DNA of 64,000 bases from Bacteroidales bacterium (GTDB lineage Bacteria > Bacteroidota > Bacteroidia > Bacteroidales > UBA932), in NCBI GenBank assembly GCA_017548985.1, contig JAFYYW010000025.1, positions 18,193 to 82,192 of the forward strand, read 5' to 3'. The notes under the pieces are model-generated. The model did no database searches. It worked only from the letters and a program-made list of their open reading frames with translations, and was not told where the DNA came from. Shown here one piece after another: positions 33,858 through 43,472 of the stretch. A program made the position numbers and the translations under genes. Every line of letters starts with the position of its first letter. Positions within the stretch are counted from its first letter, which is position 1.

Positions 33858-34495
33858 TTCTTGAAGGTGAAGCCGGTCTTCATCCCGTCGTACGAATCAG
33901 CGAGGGACGCGACGGAAGCGAGGGTCGACTGGTTGGAAGTCGAGCCTATAATCTTGATCAGGTTCAGCAGCACACTGGAGTCGTAGGTCATCGCCATCTG
34001 GTTGTTCACGATCGAGAGATACGCGGTGGGAAGCGGAATGAATCCCGCTTTCATGGACAGTTTCTTGGTCTCGTCGTCGAACTCGTAAGTGCCCTCAATC
34101 GTCTGCCCTCCAATGGTGAGGGAGCAAGTGTTATCCTCTCTCAAATCAATGGCTATATTACCTGGCTTGAGACCCAGCTTCTCGTAATAAGGAGTGATGT
34201 TGTCGGCAACACTCTGGCTCGCGACCACTCCTCCGGCTTTGTCAAGCAGGTTTTGGCTCTCGAATTGGATGGCCGGCTCATCGTAAACCCAAGAACCGAC
34301 AAGTGCTTTCTTCGTGGTGGTGTCGTAGAATTGGCCCAGAACAGAGCCGATGATCTTCACGATAGTGGTGACCGTGGATTTCTTCCCGCCCCCGAACAAT
34401 TTTCCGATCTTGCCGGCGGCCCTGAAAATGCTGCACCCTGAGACAGTCAGGGCGCAGCACAATATGGCCACGGCAGCGAAACCATGCCTTTTCAT
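33848..34495 (-). CDS. DUF4923 family lipoprotein
   Basis: The protein has 215 residues with a lipoprotein signal (LTVSGCSIF). The mature part matches the Bacteroidota DUF4923 pattern: GSWVYDEPAIQFESQNLLDK, PYYEKLGLKPGN and GTYEFDDETKKLSMK, a small beta-barrel resembling lipocalin/META-type domains. Function is unknown; an envelope location is implied by the signal. It is the last gene of a minus-strand group, 2 bp after the small EF-hand/LEA-like gene, and converges on the serpin with a 4-bp gap. Confidence 0.85.
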   Translation of the reverse strand: MKRHGFAAVAILCCALTVSGCSIFRAAGKIGKLFGGGKKSTVTTIVKIIGSVLGQFYDTTTKKALVGSWVYDEPAIQFESQNLLDKAGGVVASQSVADNITPYYEKLGLKPGNIAIDLREDNTCSLTIGGQTIEGTYEFDDETKKLSMKAGFIPLPTAYLSIVNNQMAMTYDSSVLLNLIKIIGSTSNQSTLASVASLADSYDGMKTGFTFKKSK

Positions 34496-34497
34496 GA

Positions 34498-34794
34498 CTA
34501 AGCCTCGCTTTCGCCTTTCTTTTCCTGGATCTTCTGCTTTGCCGTGTCGATCTTGTCGGCGGCTTTTTCTTTCAAGTCTCCGGCTTTCTCTTTGGCCTCA
34601 GCATAAAGCTCCTTGCTCTTGTCAGCCACCTTTCCGGCGATCTCGACGGTCTTCTCCTTGGCTTCGGAATAAACTTCCTTGGCTTTCTCGGCAGCTTGTC
34701 CGGCAGCGTACTGGATCTTCTCGCTAAGCGTTACTTTTCCATCACCATTAAGATCCCTAGGATCAATGGTCTCTTGAGGTTTGTTCTCTTCCAT
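34498..34794 (-). CDS. Small LEA-like amphipathic protein with an EF-hand loop
   Basis: The 98-residue protein has no signal peptide. Residues about 14-29 form a canonical calcium-binding loop (DLNGDGKVTLSE). The rest is a long Ala/Lys/Glu-rich amphipathic helix with near 11-residue periodicity (AAEKAKEVYSEAKEK, DKSKELYAEAKEKAGDLKEK), resembling group 3 LEA proteins and YtxH-type stress proteins. Such proteins can fold on membranes or during dehydration. The combination with a single EF-hand is uncommon and suggests calcium-dependent folding (inference). It sits between YfhO and DUF4923 with short gaps. Confidence 0.75.
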   Translation of the reverse strand: MEENKPQETIDPRDLNGDGKVTLSEKIQYAAGQAAEKAKEVYSEAKEKTVEIAGKVADKSKELYAEAKEKAGDLKEKAADKIDTAKQKIQEKKGESEA

Positions 34795-34821
34795 AATGTT
34801 ATCTATTAAGTAGTTAAACGG

Positions 34822-37416
34822 TTATTCATTTTCTTTTTTCCGACCTTGGAACATACCTGCGACAGCCACCGCGAGCAGAGCGAACAGGACGATGGATGAA
34901 GCCCTTGAAGCATTAGTGCTGACATGGTATATCTCGGGGTCGAAACGCATCACGATGTCATGTTCTCCCGCGGGAAGAATCGCCCCGCGAAGAATCCAGT
35001 CCGCGCGATATAAAGGCAATTCCTCCCCGTCAACACTGGCATACCAGCCTTTAGGGTAGTAAACCTCGCTGAACACCACCGGACGATCAGACCTGGCCGA
35101 GTAGCGATAATGAAGCTCATCAGGACTGTAATAAGTCATCTGGATCGAATCCTGTCCCTCTTCTCCGTCAATGGGGCTGACATTTGAGTTGAAAGAGCGG
35201 ACCGCGTCTTTGAAATCCGCTCCGATAATAGCGGTGGAACGAAGGTCGGTTGTGGCGATCAGGCCTATCTCATCATCGGGGGTCGCCGCATCGGCGAAAC
35301 CGTCCACGAACCAGGCGTTTCCGAAGGCGTGACAGTTGGTCACGGGAGGCGCGTCCGGACTTACGATGAGATATTTCATATTCAAGGCTGAAAGCATCTT
35401 CTGCTCCGGAAGAGCGGCTTCCATATCGGATATCGTCTTGGCGCCGGATAAAGGAGTGTAAATACCTTGGATCTCTTTGATGAGATACCTGTCAATCAGG
35501 TCCTGGTATCTCTGTAGCTTCGCGGGACTGTACCCGCCGATACTCTTGTGCCAATAAGGATTGAAAGAGTCGTTGAATATGTCCGCCGTCAGGTCCAAAA
35601 CCCTGTACGAAGGAGACTCGTCCTCCAGGATAATCTTGTCTACCGTTCTCTGGTTGAATTGGTTCTGAAGTTGTCGAGGGGTCACGAAATCATCGGAGTT
35701 CAAATACCTCTTGCCCACCACGAACATATTCACGAATACAAGAAGGCATATTCCAACTATAGCCTCAAAACGCCTGGCTTTACCGAAATGAGGATCATTA
35801 GCATATGACTTGGAGGCTTGGGAAGGAACGCTGTACGCCCAGAGGATTAGGCCGAAGGTCAAGAGGATCATGACCATCGACCAAAGCGAGTCCACTACGA
35901 GCAGATGCCTGCGGTCCGCCCTCAGGGCATCGGCGACCACATCTTGCATATTAGCGTCGGAAGAGCCGGTGAACGAGCCGGCTATGCCAGGAATCACCAC
36001 GCAAAGAAGGCAGAATCCGGCTGTAAGCGCGAGGGCCGGCCAACAGGCCTTCATGAATTCCTTCTTTGAATACTCGTTCTTGAAAATCCTGTCCAGAACC
36101 AGGAATCCAAGCATAGGCAGGGTGAATTGCAAAACAATCAGAGCCATTGAAACCGTCCTGAACTTGTTGTACATCGGCGCGTAGTTGTAGAACAGTTTCG
36201 TGAACCACATAAAATGGTTTCCGAGGGCAAGGAACACAGCGAGGATAGTTGCCGCGAGCATCCACCATTTTTCCTTCCCCTTGTAAAGGAACAAGCCTAA
36301 AAGGAACAGAAACACCGATATGGCTCCCATATACATGGGCCCCGCGGTGAAAGGCTGGGGTCCCCAATACAGTGGCAGAGACTTTGCCATCTCCTTCGGG
36401 TTACCCTGACCGGCCCGCTTGAAGAGTTTGACCACTTCTGACTTCTCCGGATTGACAGCCCCGGCGGAAGAGCCACCGTTGAAATTGGGTATCATCAAGT
36501 TCGGAAGCTCTTCCCAACCGTAAGACCAGGCCGTGGCGTAGTCGATTTGGAGACCGTCTTTATTGACTGTCCCCCCTTCCGGATGGGAAAGCTCGGAACC
36601 ACCTCTCATTGTGTATTGGGTATATTCATAAAGAGGAGCGAGCTTGATTGTGTTGGTACCGATGCCAGCCAAGCCCAGAACAAGGAGCAAACCGGATGCG
36701 GCGAAGAATCGTACGGCCTTGGTCTTGAGCTCCTTGCCTGCTATAAGGCTTATGAAAAGGGCTATCACATATACCGCTATCATCAACGCCAGATAATATG
36801 TTATCTGCTGGTGGTTGGCCTTTATCTGAAGACTGAGGGCCAGGCCGAAAAGGGCCGATCCCGACAATGTGGCGGGTAACCAGGATTTCCATTTCCCCTC
36901 TTTGTTCAAGGCGCTCTTATAGGTGAATATTACAGCCGCCAGAACATAAGGCAAGAGGGCCAAGGCCCTCATCTTGGTATTATGGCCTACCTGTATTATC
37001 TGGAAATTGTACGAGCAGAATGTGATGGCTATAGCGCCACCGATCGCCAGGATTTTATCTATTCCGAGAGCGAGCATCAGAAGGAAGGCGCCAATCAAAG
37101 AAACAATCAGCCAGCCGGCCGGTTGCGGACCCTTGAACAGCATGTCGAAAACCGGCTGGGTCCAATCGCCCTCATGGGATACCATGAACGAGGTGTTGGG
37201 CATCCCGCTGAACATCGAGCCCGACCATCTTGGAGGATGGTCTTTATTGATAGCATGCCACGTGCTACTCTCTTGGGCCATTCCCTTGAAGCCGGTTATA
37301 TCGCTCTGGTTGACCTGTTTCCCTGTCAACACCTCCGGCACAAAGGAATATGCCAGGACAACAAACAGCAGGATGATACCTACGTAAGTGAGAATATTTT
37401 TCTGTGTCTTGTTCAT
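34822..37416 (-). CDS. YfhO family polytopic membrane protein
   Basis: The 864-residue protein has about 12-14 hydrophobic segments spread through residues 10-545, a large extracytoplasmic C-terminal domain (about 550-835), and a final transmembrane helix near 838-855. The opening (FVPEVLTGKQVNQSDITGFK) and YAPMYNKFRTVSMALIVLQF are typical of Bacteroidota YfhO proteins. The family belongs to the GT-C-like superfamily and is linked to glycosylation of lipoteichoic acid or other surface polymers in Bacillus; the activity here is unproven. Its ATG overlaps the stop of the glycosyltransferase gene in an ATGA, consistent with joint action on a surface glycan. Confidence 0.9.
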   Translation of the reverse strand: MNKTQKNILTYVGIILLFVVLAYSFVPEVLTGKQVNQSDITGFKGMAQESSTWHAINKDHPPRWSGSMFSGMPNTSFMVSHEGDWTQPVFDMLFKGPQPAGWLIVSLIGAFLLMLALGIDKILAIGGAIAITFCSYNFQIIQVGHNTKMRALALLPYVLAAVIFTYKSALNKEGKWKSWLPATLSGSALFGLALSLQIKANHQQITYYLALMIAVYVIALFISLIAGKELKTKAVRFFAASGLLLVLGLAGIGTNTIKLAPLYEYTQYTMRGGSELSHPEGGTVNKDGLQIDYATAWSYGWEELPNLMIPNFNGGSSAGAVNPEKSEVVKLFKRAGQGNPKEMAKSLPLYWGPQPFTAGPMYMGAISVFLFLLGLFLYKGKEKWWMLAATILAVFLALGNHFMWFTKLFYNYAPMYNKFRTVSMALIVLQFTLPMLGFLVLDRIFKNEYSKKEFMKACWPALALTAGFCLLCVVIPGIAGSFTGSSDANMQDVVADALRADRRHLLVVDSLWSMVMILLTFGLILWAYSVPSQASKSYANDPHFGKARRFEAIVGICLLVFVNMFVVGKRYLNSDDFVTPRQLQNQFNQRTVDKIILEDESPSYRVLDLTADIFNDSFNPYWHKSIGGYSPAKLQRYQDLIDRYLIKEIQGIYTPLSGAKTISDMEAALPEQKMLSALNMKYLIVSPDAPPVTNCHAFGNAWFVDGFADAATPDDEIGLIATTDLRSTAIIGADFKDAVRSFNSNVSPIDGEEGQDSIQMTYYSPDELHYRYSARSDRPVVFSEVYYPKGWYASVDGEELPLYRADWILRGAILPAGEHDIVMRFDPEIYHVSTNASRASSIVLFALLAVAVAGMFQGRKKENE

Positions 37417-38744
37417 CTGTTTTCCGTTACTTCCTCAAGAAGGGAGGCGAGACGTTTTGTGAGCCTGCGGCGGCTGTACATGGAAATGTCGGAGGCGTTG
37501 TCCATCAACTCATTATTCTTGAATTCCTCCCAACTGAAATCAATCCACCGGCGTATCTTCTCCTCGTCGTCCCAATTATACACTATTCCAGATCCGGTTT
37601 TCCTGACGACTTGAGCCATAGCCCCATCAGTCTGACCTATTCCAAGGATCGGCCTTCTGGAGGCGAGGTACTCGAACAGTTTCCCTGGCAGAACCGCCTC
37701 ATATTCAGGTTCCTTCCTCAAAGGAAGGATAAGAACCGAGGCATTTCTTTGCTCCCTGACCGCGACCTCGTGGCTCTGATAGCCGAGATTCACGAGATTA
37801 GGCCCGAGTCCGGCTTTCTCTATTGAACGCGTTATCTCCTGGTCCGTTTTCCCCACAAGCCTGATCCTGAGTGTCTTCTGAAACTCCTTATCGTTTTCGC
37901 ATTTGGCGGCAAGCGCTTTCCATAGGATCTCCGGATCGCCATCCGAGGCGAAAAGTCCCGTGTGGGTGATGTTGAAAAACTCATCGGACTCGAAAGGATC
38001 GTTGAAATCCTCCTCATCGAATCCGTTGGTTATCAGTTCCACCGGAGTCGCAGTCATGGCCTCGAAATCCTTTTTGACCATCGGGGACACGGCGATAACC
38101 TTCGTCGCACCGTCCAGCACGCTCTTCTCCAAAGCCTGATGCTTGGCCTCAGATTTTGGAGTGAGCTCCAAATGCTTGAAATAAAAAATCTTGGTCCAAG
38201 GATCGCGGAAATCCGCAAGCCATGGTAGCCCGGTGGCTTTCGAGATCTCAAGTCCTATAAGGTGCATGCTCTGGGGAGGCCCGGTCGAGACGATAGCGTC
38301 GACCGGATGCTTCTTCAGATAATTCTTAAGGAACTTGACTGATGGCCGCACCCACATGATTCGTGGATCCGGAATAAAGAAATTCCCCCTGATGTAAAGA
38401 GACAATTTCTGTTTCCAAGATTTCTTGCCTCCATTTACGGGATTGACCTCATTCCCGTCAGAACCAGCTGATGTCAAAGTCTTCAGGTCGGTCGAGCTGC
38501 CTTTGCCCATCAGTTTGCGGTAGATGCCGTACGGCTCGAAAATATGGGTTTTTACAATCTCTGCCTCCGGCGGGATTTCCGCAGCGAGAGTCTTGTCTAT
38601 GGTCGTAAGCTCAGGATTCTCAGGAGTGTAGATGACAGGTTGCCAACCCTCTTTGGGAAGGTATTTGGCGAACTTGACCCACCTTTGCACCCCGGAACCT
38701 CCGGATGGCGGCCAGTAGTATGTTATTATCAAGACCCGTTTCAT
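37413..38744 (-). CDS. Family 4 type glycosyltransferase
   Basis: The cytoplasmic GT-B protein has 443 residues. The N-terminal Rossmann domain begins MKRVLIITYYWPPSGGSGVQ and contains DAIVSTGPPQSMHLIGLEI. The C-terminal nucleotide-sugar-binding domain has VELITNGFDEEDF and the acidic motif equivalent around VLILPLRKEPEYEAVLPGKLFEYLA, matching the E-x7-E-type region of GT4 enzymes. Donor and acceptor are unknown. It has a -7 element of its own and is translationally coupled to YfhO, so a surface-polymer or glycoprotein pathway is inferred. Confidence 0.9.
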   Translation of the reverse strand: MKRVLIITYYWPPSGGSGVQRWVKFAKYLPKEGWQPVIYTPENPELTTIDKTLAAEIPPEAEIVKTHIFEPYGIYRKLMGKGSSTDLKTLTSAGSDGNEVNPVNGGKKSWKQKLSLYIRGNFFIPDPRIMWVRPSVKFLKNYLKKHPVDAIVSTGPPQSMHLIGLEISKATGLPWLADFRDPWTKIFYFKHLELTPKSEAKHQALEKSVLDGATKVIAVSPMVKKDFEAMTATPVELITNGFDEEDFNDPFESDEFFNITHTGLFASDGDPEILWKALAAKCENDKEFQKTLRIRLVGKTDQEITRSIEKAGLGPNLVNLGYQSHEVAVREQRNASVLILPLRKEPEYEAVLPGKLFEYLASRRPILGIGQTDGAMAQVVRKTGSGIVYNWDDEEKIRRWIDFSWEEFKNNELMDNASDISMYSRRRLTKRLASLLEEVTENR

Positions 38745-38771
38745 CGGAATACCGTATCTATCTCAAACTCT

Positions 38772-38779
38772 CAAATTTA
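38772..38779 (-). promoter_or_regulatory. Promoter -7 element for the glycosyltransferase-YfhO group
   Basis: The minus strand reads TAAATTTG, matching TAnnTTTG, 27 bp before the ATG at 38744. Eight T (38781-38788 on the minus strand) after a poor hairpin precede it and could partly end the mutS transcript. Confidence 0.5.
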
Positions 38780-38807
38780 GAAAAAAAAGCGAGATTTCGA
38801 TGCTTAA

Positions 38808-40736
38808 CTAGGCATATTCCTCTGTGGCGTACTTAAAGAACGCCTCGACCTCCGCCTTAGAGTTGAGCCGCACGATGTAGGCCATGTCTCCAAGATCGTC
38901 TGAAAGGGCATATGGAACCCGTTCACACATACACACAGCCTGGCCATAACGGTTGAGCAGCTCTTGATGGCTGTGCTTGTAACTGTGGGTATATCGCCGG
39001 CCGACATAACCCACATAGGCGCTCTCCCCAACAGGCTTCCGGGCCTCGTCAAAAGCTACCATATCCGCCCAAATCTGGAAGACATCCGTCTGATGGGCAT
39101 AGTCCATCATATCTGGCGTATAGCCTCCCGGAGGGCGCATATTCACTTCAAGGCCCACATAGTCACCTTTCTTGCCCAAGCCTTCCCGATCCCTGTCCAG
39201 CTGGAAGAACTCCAGATGGACGAACCTGCTCTTGATCCCGAATGCCTTCACTGTGCGGCGACCGATGGCGGCGAGCTTTGCCGGAACTGTCTTATTTGTC
39301 CAATAGCAGCAATCCAGATTTTTGTGCACAATCTCCATGACGGGAGTGGGGAACACGGTGTTGTTTTCGAATATCGGTTCCCCCTTAGAGTTGAATATGG
39401 CGTCATAACTCACAAGGAGCCCGGTGATGAATTCCTCAAACACATAGAGTGAGAAGCTGTTCTTCCGCTTCTCAAACCAGGCTTCCAACTCCTTGTCGTT
39501 GTGTATTTTATCGGTGCCACCAGCACCCATGCCGTTATCCGGCTTGGCGATGATCGGATAGCCTGTCTTCCTCGAGAAGGCCTTGACTTTAGCGAGTCCC
39601 TCAGAACCTTTGATCTGCCTAGCCGTGGGTATTCCTCCAAGAGCGTAGTATTTCTTCATCTCACTCTTGTTCTTTATGGCGGCTATATGGTCCGTCCGGA
39701 TACCTGTGGTGACATTGAAGTCCGTCCGTAAACGGGCGTCTTGCTCCAGCCAATACTCATTATTGGACTCTATCCAATCAATCTTGCCCCATTTGTGGGC
39801 AAACCAGGCGACAGCGCGGTACATCTGCTCATAATCCTCAAGATTATCCACTTTATAGTAATCGTCCAGATTCTGGCGCAATTCGGGAGGAAGATCCTCG
39901 TAGTTGGTGTCCGCTATGCCCAACACGTTCACACCATTGGCCTTAGCCCCGGCGCAGAAGTGCCAGTAAGTTTGCGGAAAATGTGGGGAAATAAAAATCA
40001 GATTCATAAAGCTATAAGTTTTATTCTCTTCACAGACGCGGCGCATAGCTCCGCGGGTGATTTCGAAAGCCTCTCCGTAAAGGGTTGGTTTTCCGTCAAC
40101 AATCTTCACATAAACTCCATCCTTGAAAGTGTAGAAGCGATGGTTCCAACTATCCGGGAAGGCTATGTCCTCAAAAAGCCGAAGGTTATCCACAGATGCG
40201 TAACGAACCTGCTCAAAATGAGGAACCAGCTGGATGTCTGTTAGTTCCAACCCTTTGAGCCATCGCTTGTATCCGGGATCCACGGCTTCTCCCGGAAGTT
40301 CCGGGTGAGAATATACGGTCCCGGCGCAGTTCATACTGCCAGCGCTGCAGCCCATAAGCACACCCTGAAAACCATGGAGAAGGTTTTTCAGGTTGATCTC
40401 ATGAAGAAATCTATTCTGAGTTGGAACGTGGCCACCGCAGAGGACGATCCAGTGGGCGCTTTCAACCAGGCGCGGAGCCTGAGAGGCGTTCCCGCGATCC
40501 AGCATCGTAATGCTTTCCGTCTCTATACCCGAGCTGTGGATACAATCGCTCATTCCTTTCAACACGGAGCCGGTGAAGCCACGATCATCTGGAGCGGCGC
40601 TCACTAGCAGCACTCTCGGCGGTTGTCCTCCAGCCGATTTCGCCAATGAAGCCTTTACATCAGCGAGAAAACCGTTATCTTCGGTAAAGTTTGGTTCCCC
40701 ATATCGGGTTGGGCTGCCAGTAAGATAGATTATCAT
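38808..40736 (-). CDS. Fusion protein: S51 peptidase-like domain plus ATP-grasp ligase domain
   Basis: The 642-residue protein joins two enzymes. Residues 1-243 form a class I glutamine-amidotransferase-like S51 domain (dipeptidase E/cyanophycinase superfamily). The nucleophile is Ser131 in LMGCSAGSMN, and the probable catalytic His173 lies in LVPHFE. Residues 244-642 start with an internal Met (MNLIFISPHFPQTYW) and form a carboxylate-amine ligase-type ATP-grasp protein, with YPIIAKPDNGMGAGGTDK (nucleotide loop), VFEEFITG and the metal-binding YVGLEVNMRPPGGYTPDM. One half is expected to hydrolyse small peptides and the other to form amide bonds using ATP. The substrate is unknown. The start codon overlaps the mutS stop (ATGA). 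The reading frame is open throughout, so the fusion is not a frameshift artefact visible here. Confidence 0.85.
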   Translation of the reverse strand: MIIYLTGSPTRYGEPNFTEDNGFLADVKASLAKSAGGQPPRVLLVSAAPDDRGFTGSVLKGMSDCIHSSGIETESITMLDRGNASQAPRLVESAHWIVLCGGHVPTQNRFLHEINLKNLLHGFQGVLMGCSAGSMNCAGTVYSHPELPGEAVDPGYKRWLKGLELTDIQLVPHFEQVRYASVDNLRLFEDIAFPDSWNHRFYTFKDGVYVKIVDGKPTLYGEAFEITRGAMRRVCEENKTYSFMNLIFISPHFPQTYWHFCAGAKANGVNVLGIADTNYEDLPPELRQNLDDYYKVDNLEDYEQMYRAVAWFAHKWGKIDWIESNNEYWLEQDARLRTDFNVTTGIRTDHIAAIKNKSEMKKYYALGGIPTARQIKGSEGLAKVKAFSRKTGYPIIAKPDNGMGAGGTDKIHNDKELEAWFEKRKNSFSLYVFEEFITGLLVSYDAIFNSKGEPIFENNTVFPTPVMEIVHKNLDCCYWTNKTVPAKLAAIGRRTVKAFGIKSRFVHLEFFQLDRDREGLGKKGDYVGLEVNMRPPGGYTPDMMDYAHQTDVFQIWADMVAFDEARKPVGESAYVGYVGRRYTHSYKHSHQELLNRYGQAVCMCERVPYALSDDLGDMAYIVRLNSKAEVEAFFKYATEEYA

Positions 40737-43378
40737 ACTCCCAACTCGTCTTTCATAGAGCGGAGCAGGTCGAAAGCCTGGAGCGGGGTCATGTTGTTCA
40801 GGTCCGCTGAGGCGAGTTTGTCCCTCAATGAGGACAGGGTCGGATCGTCAAGTTGGAAAAATGACAGTTGGAGTGACCCATCGCTCTCCAAAGTGCCGGC
40901 CTTGGTCTGGACAGGCTTTTTGATCTGTCCCTTCTTGGCGCTCACAAGATGCTCTGAATCATTCATTTCCAAAGCCTTCAAAGTATTCTCGGCACTTTGT
41001 ACGACCTCTTTGGGCATACCAGCCATCCTGGCGACATGGATTCCGAAACTATGGGCGGTCCCGCCTTCTTTAAGCTTGCGCAGGAATATGACCTGGGTGC
41101 CCACCTCCTTGACCGCGATATGGAAATTCTTGACTCTCGGATATATCTCCTCCAAATCGTTGAGTTCATGGTAATGTGTCGCGAACAGGGTTTTGGCCCC
41201 CTTCCCGTATTCGTGGATATATTCCACGATCGCCCTGGCTATCGACATTCCGTCATAAGTGGATGTGCCACGGCCGATCTCGTCCAGAAGGACAAGGGAA
41301 CGGGCGGAAAGGTTGTGGAGGATCATCGAAGTCTCCAGCATCTCCACCATGAAAGTGGATTCACCCCGGGAAATGTTGTCAGACGCTCCGACACGGGTGA
41401 AAATCTTGTCGAAATATCCTATCCTGGCGCTCTCGGCCGGAACGAACGATCCTATCTGGGCGAGCAATACGATCAAGGCCGTCTGGCGCAACAAAGCTGA
41501 TTTTCCGGCCATATTAGGGCCGGTAAGGATGATGATCTGCTGCTTTTTGTCGTCCAGATGGACGTCGTTGGGCACATATTCCTCTCCCGGAGGCATCAGT
41601 GTCTCGATGACGGGATGACGTCCTCCCTTGATGTCAAGGGAGAGGTCTTTTGTTACCTCCGGACGGCAGTACTTGTTCCTAACCGCCAACTCAGCGAAGC
41701 CGGCCAAGGTATCCAGCCGGGCGATTATCCGGCAATTGGTCTGGATAGCGGCTATATTTTTCTGGATTAGGGCGACGAGGTCTGAATAAATCTTTGTCTC
41801 AAGGGCATATATCCTGTCCTCGGCGCTTAGTATCTTCTCCTCGTATTCTTTCAGTTCAGCGGTGATGTAGCGCTCGGCGTTGACCAGGGTCTGCTTCCGT
41901 ATCCACTCTGGAGGAACCAAGTCCTTGAATGTGTTGCGGACTTCGATATAATAACCGAACACATTATTGTAACTGATTTTCAGAGAACTGATTCCTGTGC
42001 GTTCAGCCTCACTCTGCTGTAGTCTTAGCAAGTAGTCTTTCCCGCCGGAGGAAATGTCCCTCAGCTCGTCGAGTTCCGAGTCCACTCCACGACCGATCAC
42101 CGGTCCCTTCCCCACAGCAGCGGCCGGTTCAGGATCCATCACCCGGACTATCTCGTCCCTCAACGCGGAACAATCCCTCATACCCGCGGCGAGGCTTACA
42201 AGGGCTTTCACCCCACTCCCCTCGCATATTTCCTTTACCGGAACCATCCTTTGCAGACCACGGCTCAATTGCATGACCTCCCGGGGGACAATCCTGCCCA
42301 TAGCCGCTCTGGATATGATCCTTTCAAGGTCTCCGATCCCTCCTATCAAATCCCTTATTCCGTCTCTTTCCTCATCGTTGCCGACGAAACGCTGGACGGA
42401 GTCGTAACGGCTTTCCAGTTCGGGAATGTCCATAACCGGCATCGCCAGCCAATTTCTCAGGAGCCTGGCGCCCATCGGAGACGAGCATTTGTCGATGACG
42501 GACACGAGGCTGACTCCTTCACCGCCACCGGAAGAATTGAATATCTCCAAGTTGCGCATCGTGAACTTGTCCATCCAGACGAACTTGTCGCCATCGATGC
42601 GGGAAATCGAACAGATATTACCAAGGCCGGTGTGCTGGGTCTGCTCAAGATACACCAGCAAGGCTCCAGCGGAGCATATTCCAAGAGGATATTTCTCAAC
42701 CCCAAACCCTTTCAGGGACCCGACTTTCAACTGCTTTTTAAGCCGTTCAACGGCGGCGTCATAGACAAAGGCCCACTCTTCCACCGAGGAGATATACAAG
42801 CTCTCGCCATATCTTTGCTTGACCCCTTTCTCATACCCTCTCTGGACCACGATCTCTTTCGGGTTGAGGGATGAAAGCAAGGTCCCTATGTAATCAAGCG
42901 GACCTTGGGCAACTTGGAACGATCCGGTGGAAACATCCAGGAAAGCCGCCCCGCACTCATCTTTGTCGAAAGTGAGACCGGCCAGGAAGTTGTTCTCCTT
43001 CTGGTTGAGAAGTTGGTCGTTGAACGCTATTCCGGGAGTGACAAGCTCCGTTACACCTCTCTTCACGAGCTTCTTGGCGAACTTCGGATCCTCGAGCTGG
43101 TCGCAGACAGCGACCTTGTATCCCGCCCTCACGAGTTTCGGCAGGTAATTGTCCAAGGCGTGATGAGGAAAACCGGCCATCTCGACATAACCTTTGTCAC
43201 CATTGGATTTACGGGTCTGGATGATCCCCAGCACCTTGCTGACAAGCACGGCGTCGTCGGAATACGACTCATAAAAATCCCCTACCCTGTAAAGCAACAC
43301 AGCCTCGGGATGCTGGGCTTTCACAGAGAAAAACTGTTTGATCAGCGGGGTATCTTCAGGAGCCTTGCCTTTCGCCAT
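40733..43378 (-). CDS. mutS: DNA mismatch repair protein MutS
   Basis: The product has about 881 residues from the ATG at 43378 (a further in-frame ATG at 43399 falls on the -7 element). The mismatch-binding domain has the Phe-x-Glu motif in YRVGDFYESY. Connector, core and clamp domains follow, then the ABC-type ATPase with Walker A TGPNMAGKS, Walker B LVLLDEIGRGTSTYDG and ATHYHELNDL. It ends with a C-terminal dimerisation tail (MTPLQAFDLLRSMK). It recognises mismatches and small loops and recruits MutL. It shares an ATGA overlap with the S51/ATP-grasp gene. Confidence 0.97.
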   Translation of the reverse strand: MAKGKAPEDTPLIKQFFSVKAQHPEAVLLYRVGDFYESYSDDAVLVSKVLGIIQTRKSNGDKGYVEMAGFPHHALDNYLPKLVRAGYKVAVCDQLEDPKFAKKLVKRGVTELVTPGIAFNDQLLNQKENNFLAGLTFDKDECGAAFLDVSTGSFQVAQGPLDYIGTLLSSLNPKEIVVQRGYEKGVKQRYGESLYISSVEEWAFVYDAAVERLKKQLKVGSLKGFGVEKYPLGICSAGALLVYLEQTQHTGLGNICSISRIDGDKFVWMDKFTMRNLEIFNSSGGGEGVSLVSVIDKCSSPMGARLLRNWLAMPVMDIPELESRYDSVQRFVGNDEERDGIRDLIGGIGDLERIISRAAMGRIVPREVMQLSRGLQRMVPVKEICEGSGVKALVSLAAGMRDCSALRDEIVRVMDPEPAAAVGKGPVIGRGVDSELDELRDISSGGKDYLLRLQQSEAERTGISSLKISYNNVFGYYIEVRNTFKDLVPPEWIRKQTLVNAERYITAELKEYEEKILSAEDRIYALETKIYSDLVALIQKNIAAIQTNCRIIARLDTLAGFAELAVRNKYCRPEVTKDLSLDIKGGRHPVIETLMPPGEEYVPNDVHLDDKKQQIIILTGPNMAGKSALLRQTALIVLLAQIGSFVPAESARIGYFDKIFTRVGASDNISRGESTFMVEMLETSMILHNLSARSLVLLDEIGRGTSTYDGMSIARAIVEYIHEYGKGAKTLFATHYHELNDLEEIYPRVKNFHIAVKEVGTQVIFLRKLKEGGTAHSFGIHVARMAGMPKEVVQSAENTLKALEMNDSEHLVSAKKGQIKKPVQTKAGTLESDGSLQLSFFQLDDPTLSSLRDKLASADLNNMTPLQAFDLLRSMKDELGV

Positions 43379-43398
43379 CTTAAAAGATTTTATTACCA

Positions 43399-43406
43399 CA
43401 AATTTA
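43399..43406 (-). promoter_or_regulatory. Promoter -7 element for mutS
   Basis: The minus strand reads TAAATTTG, matching TAnnTTTG. It gives a transcript start about 15 nt before the ATG at 43378. It lies in the 94-bp gap shared with the divergent GH97 gene, for which no perfect -7 element was found (nearest TATTTTTA near 43428). Confidence 0.5.
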
Positions 43407-43472
43407 CAAATTTTATCAGAATTGTTTATTTTTACACGCTAGAGTCACTCTGACCTCAAAAATTGAGTTATT

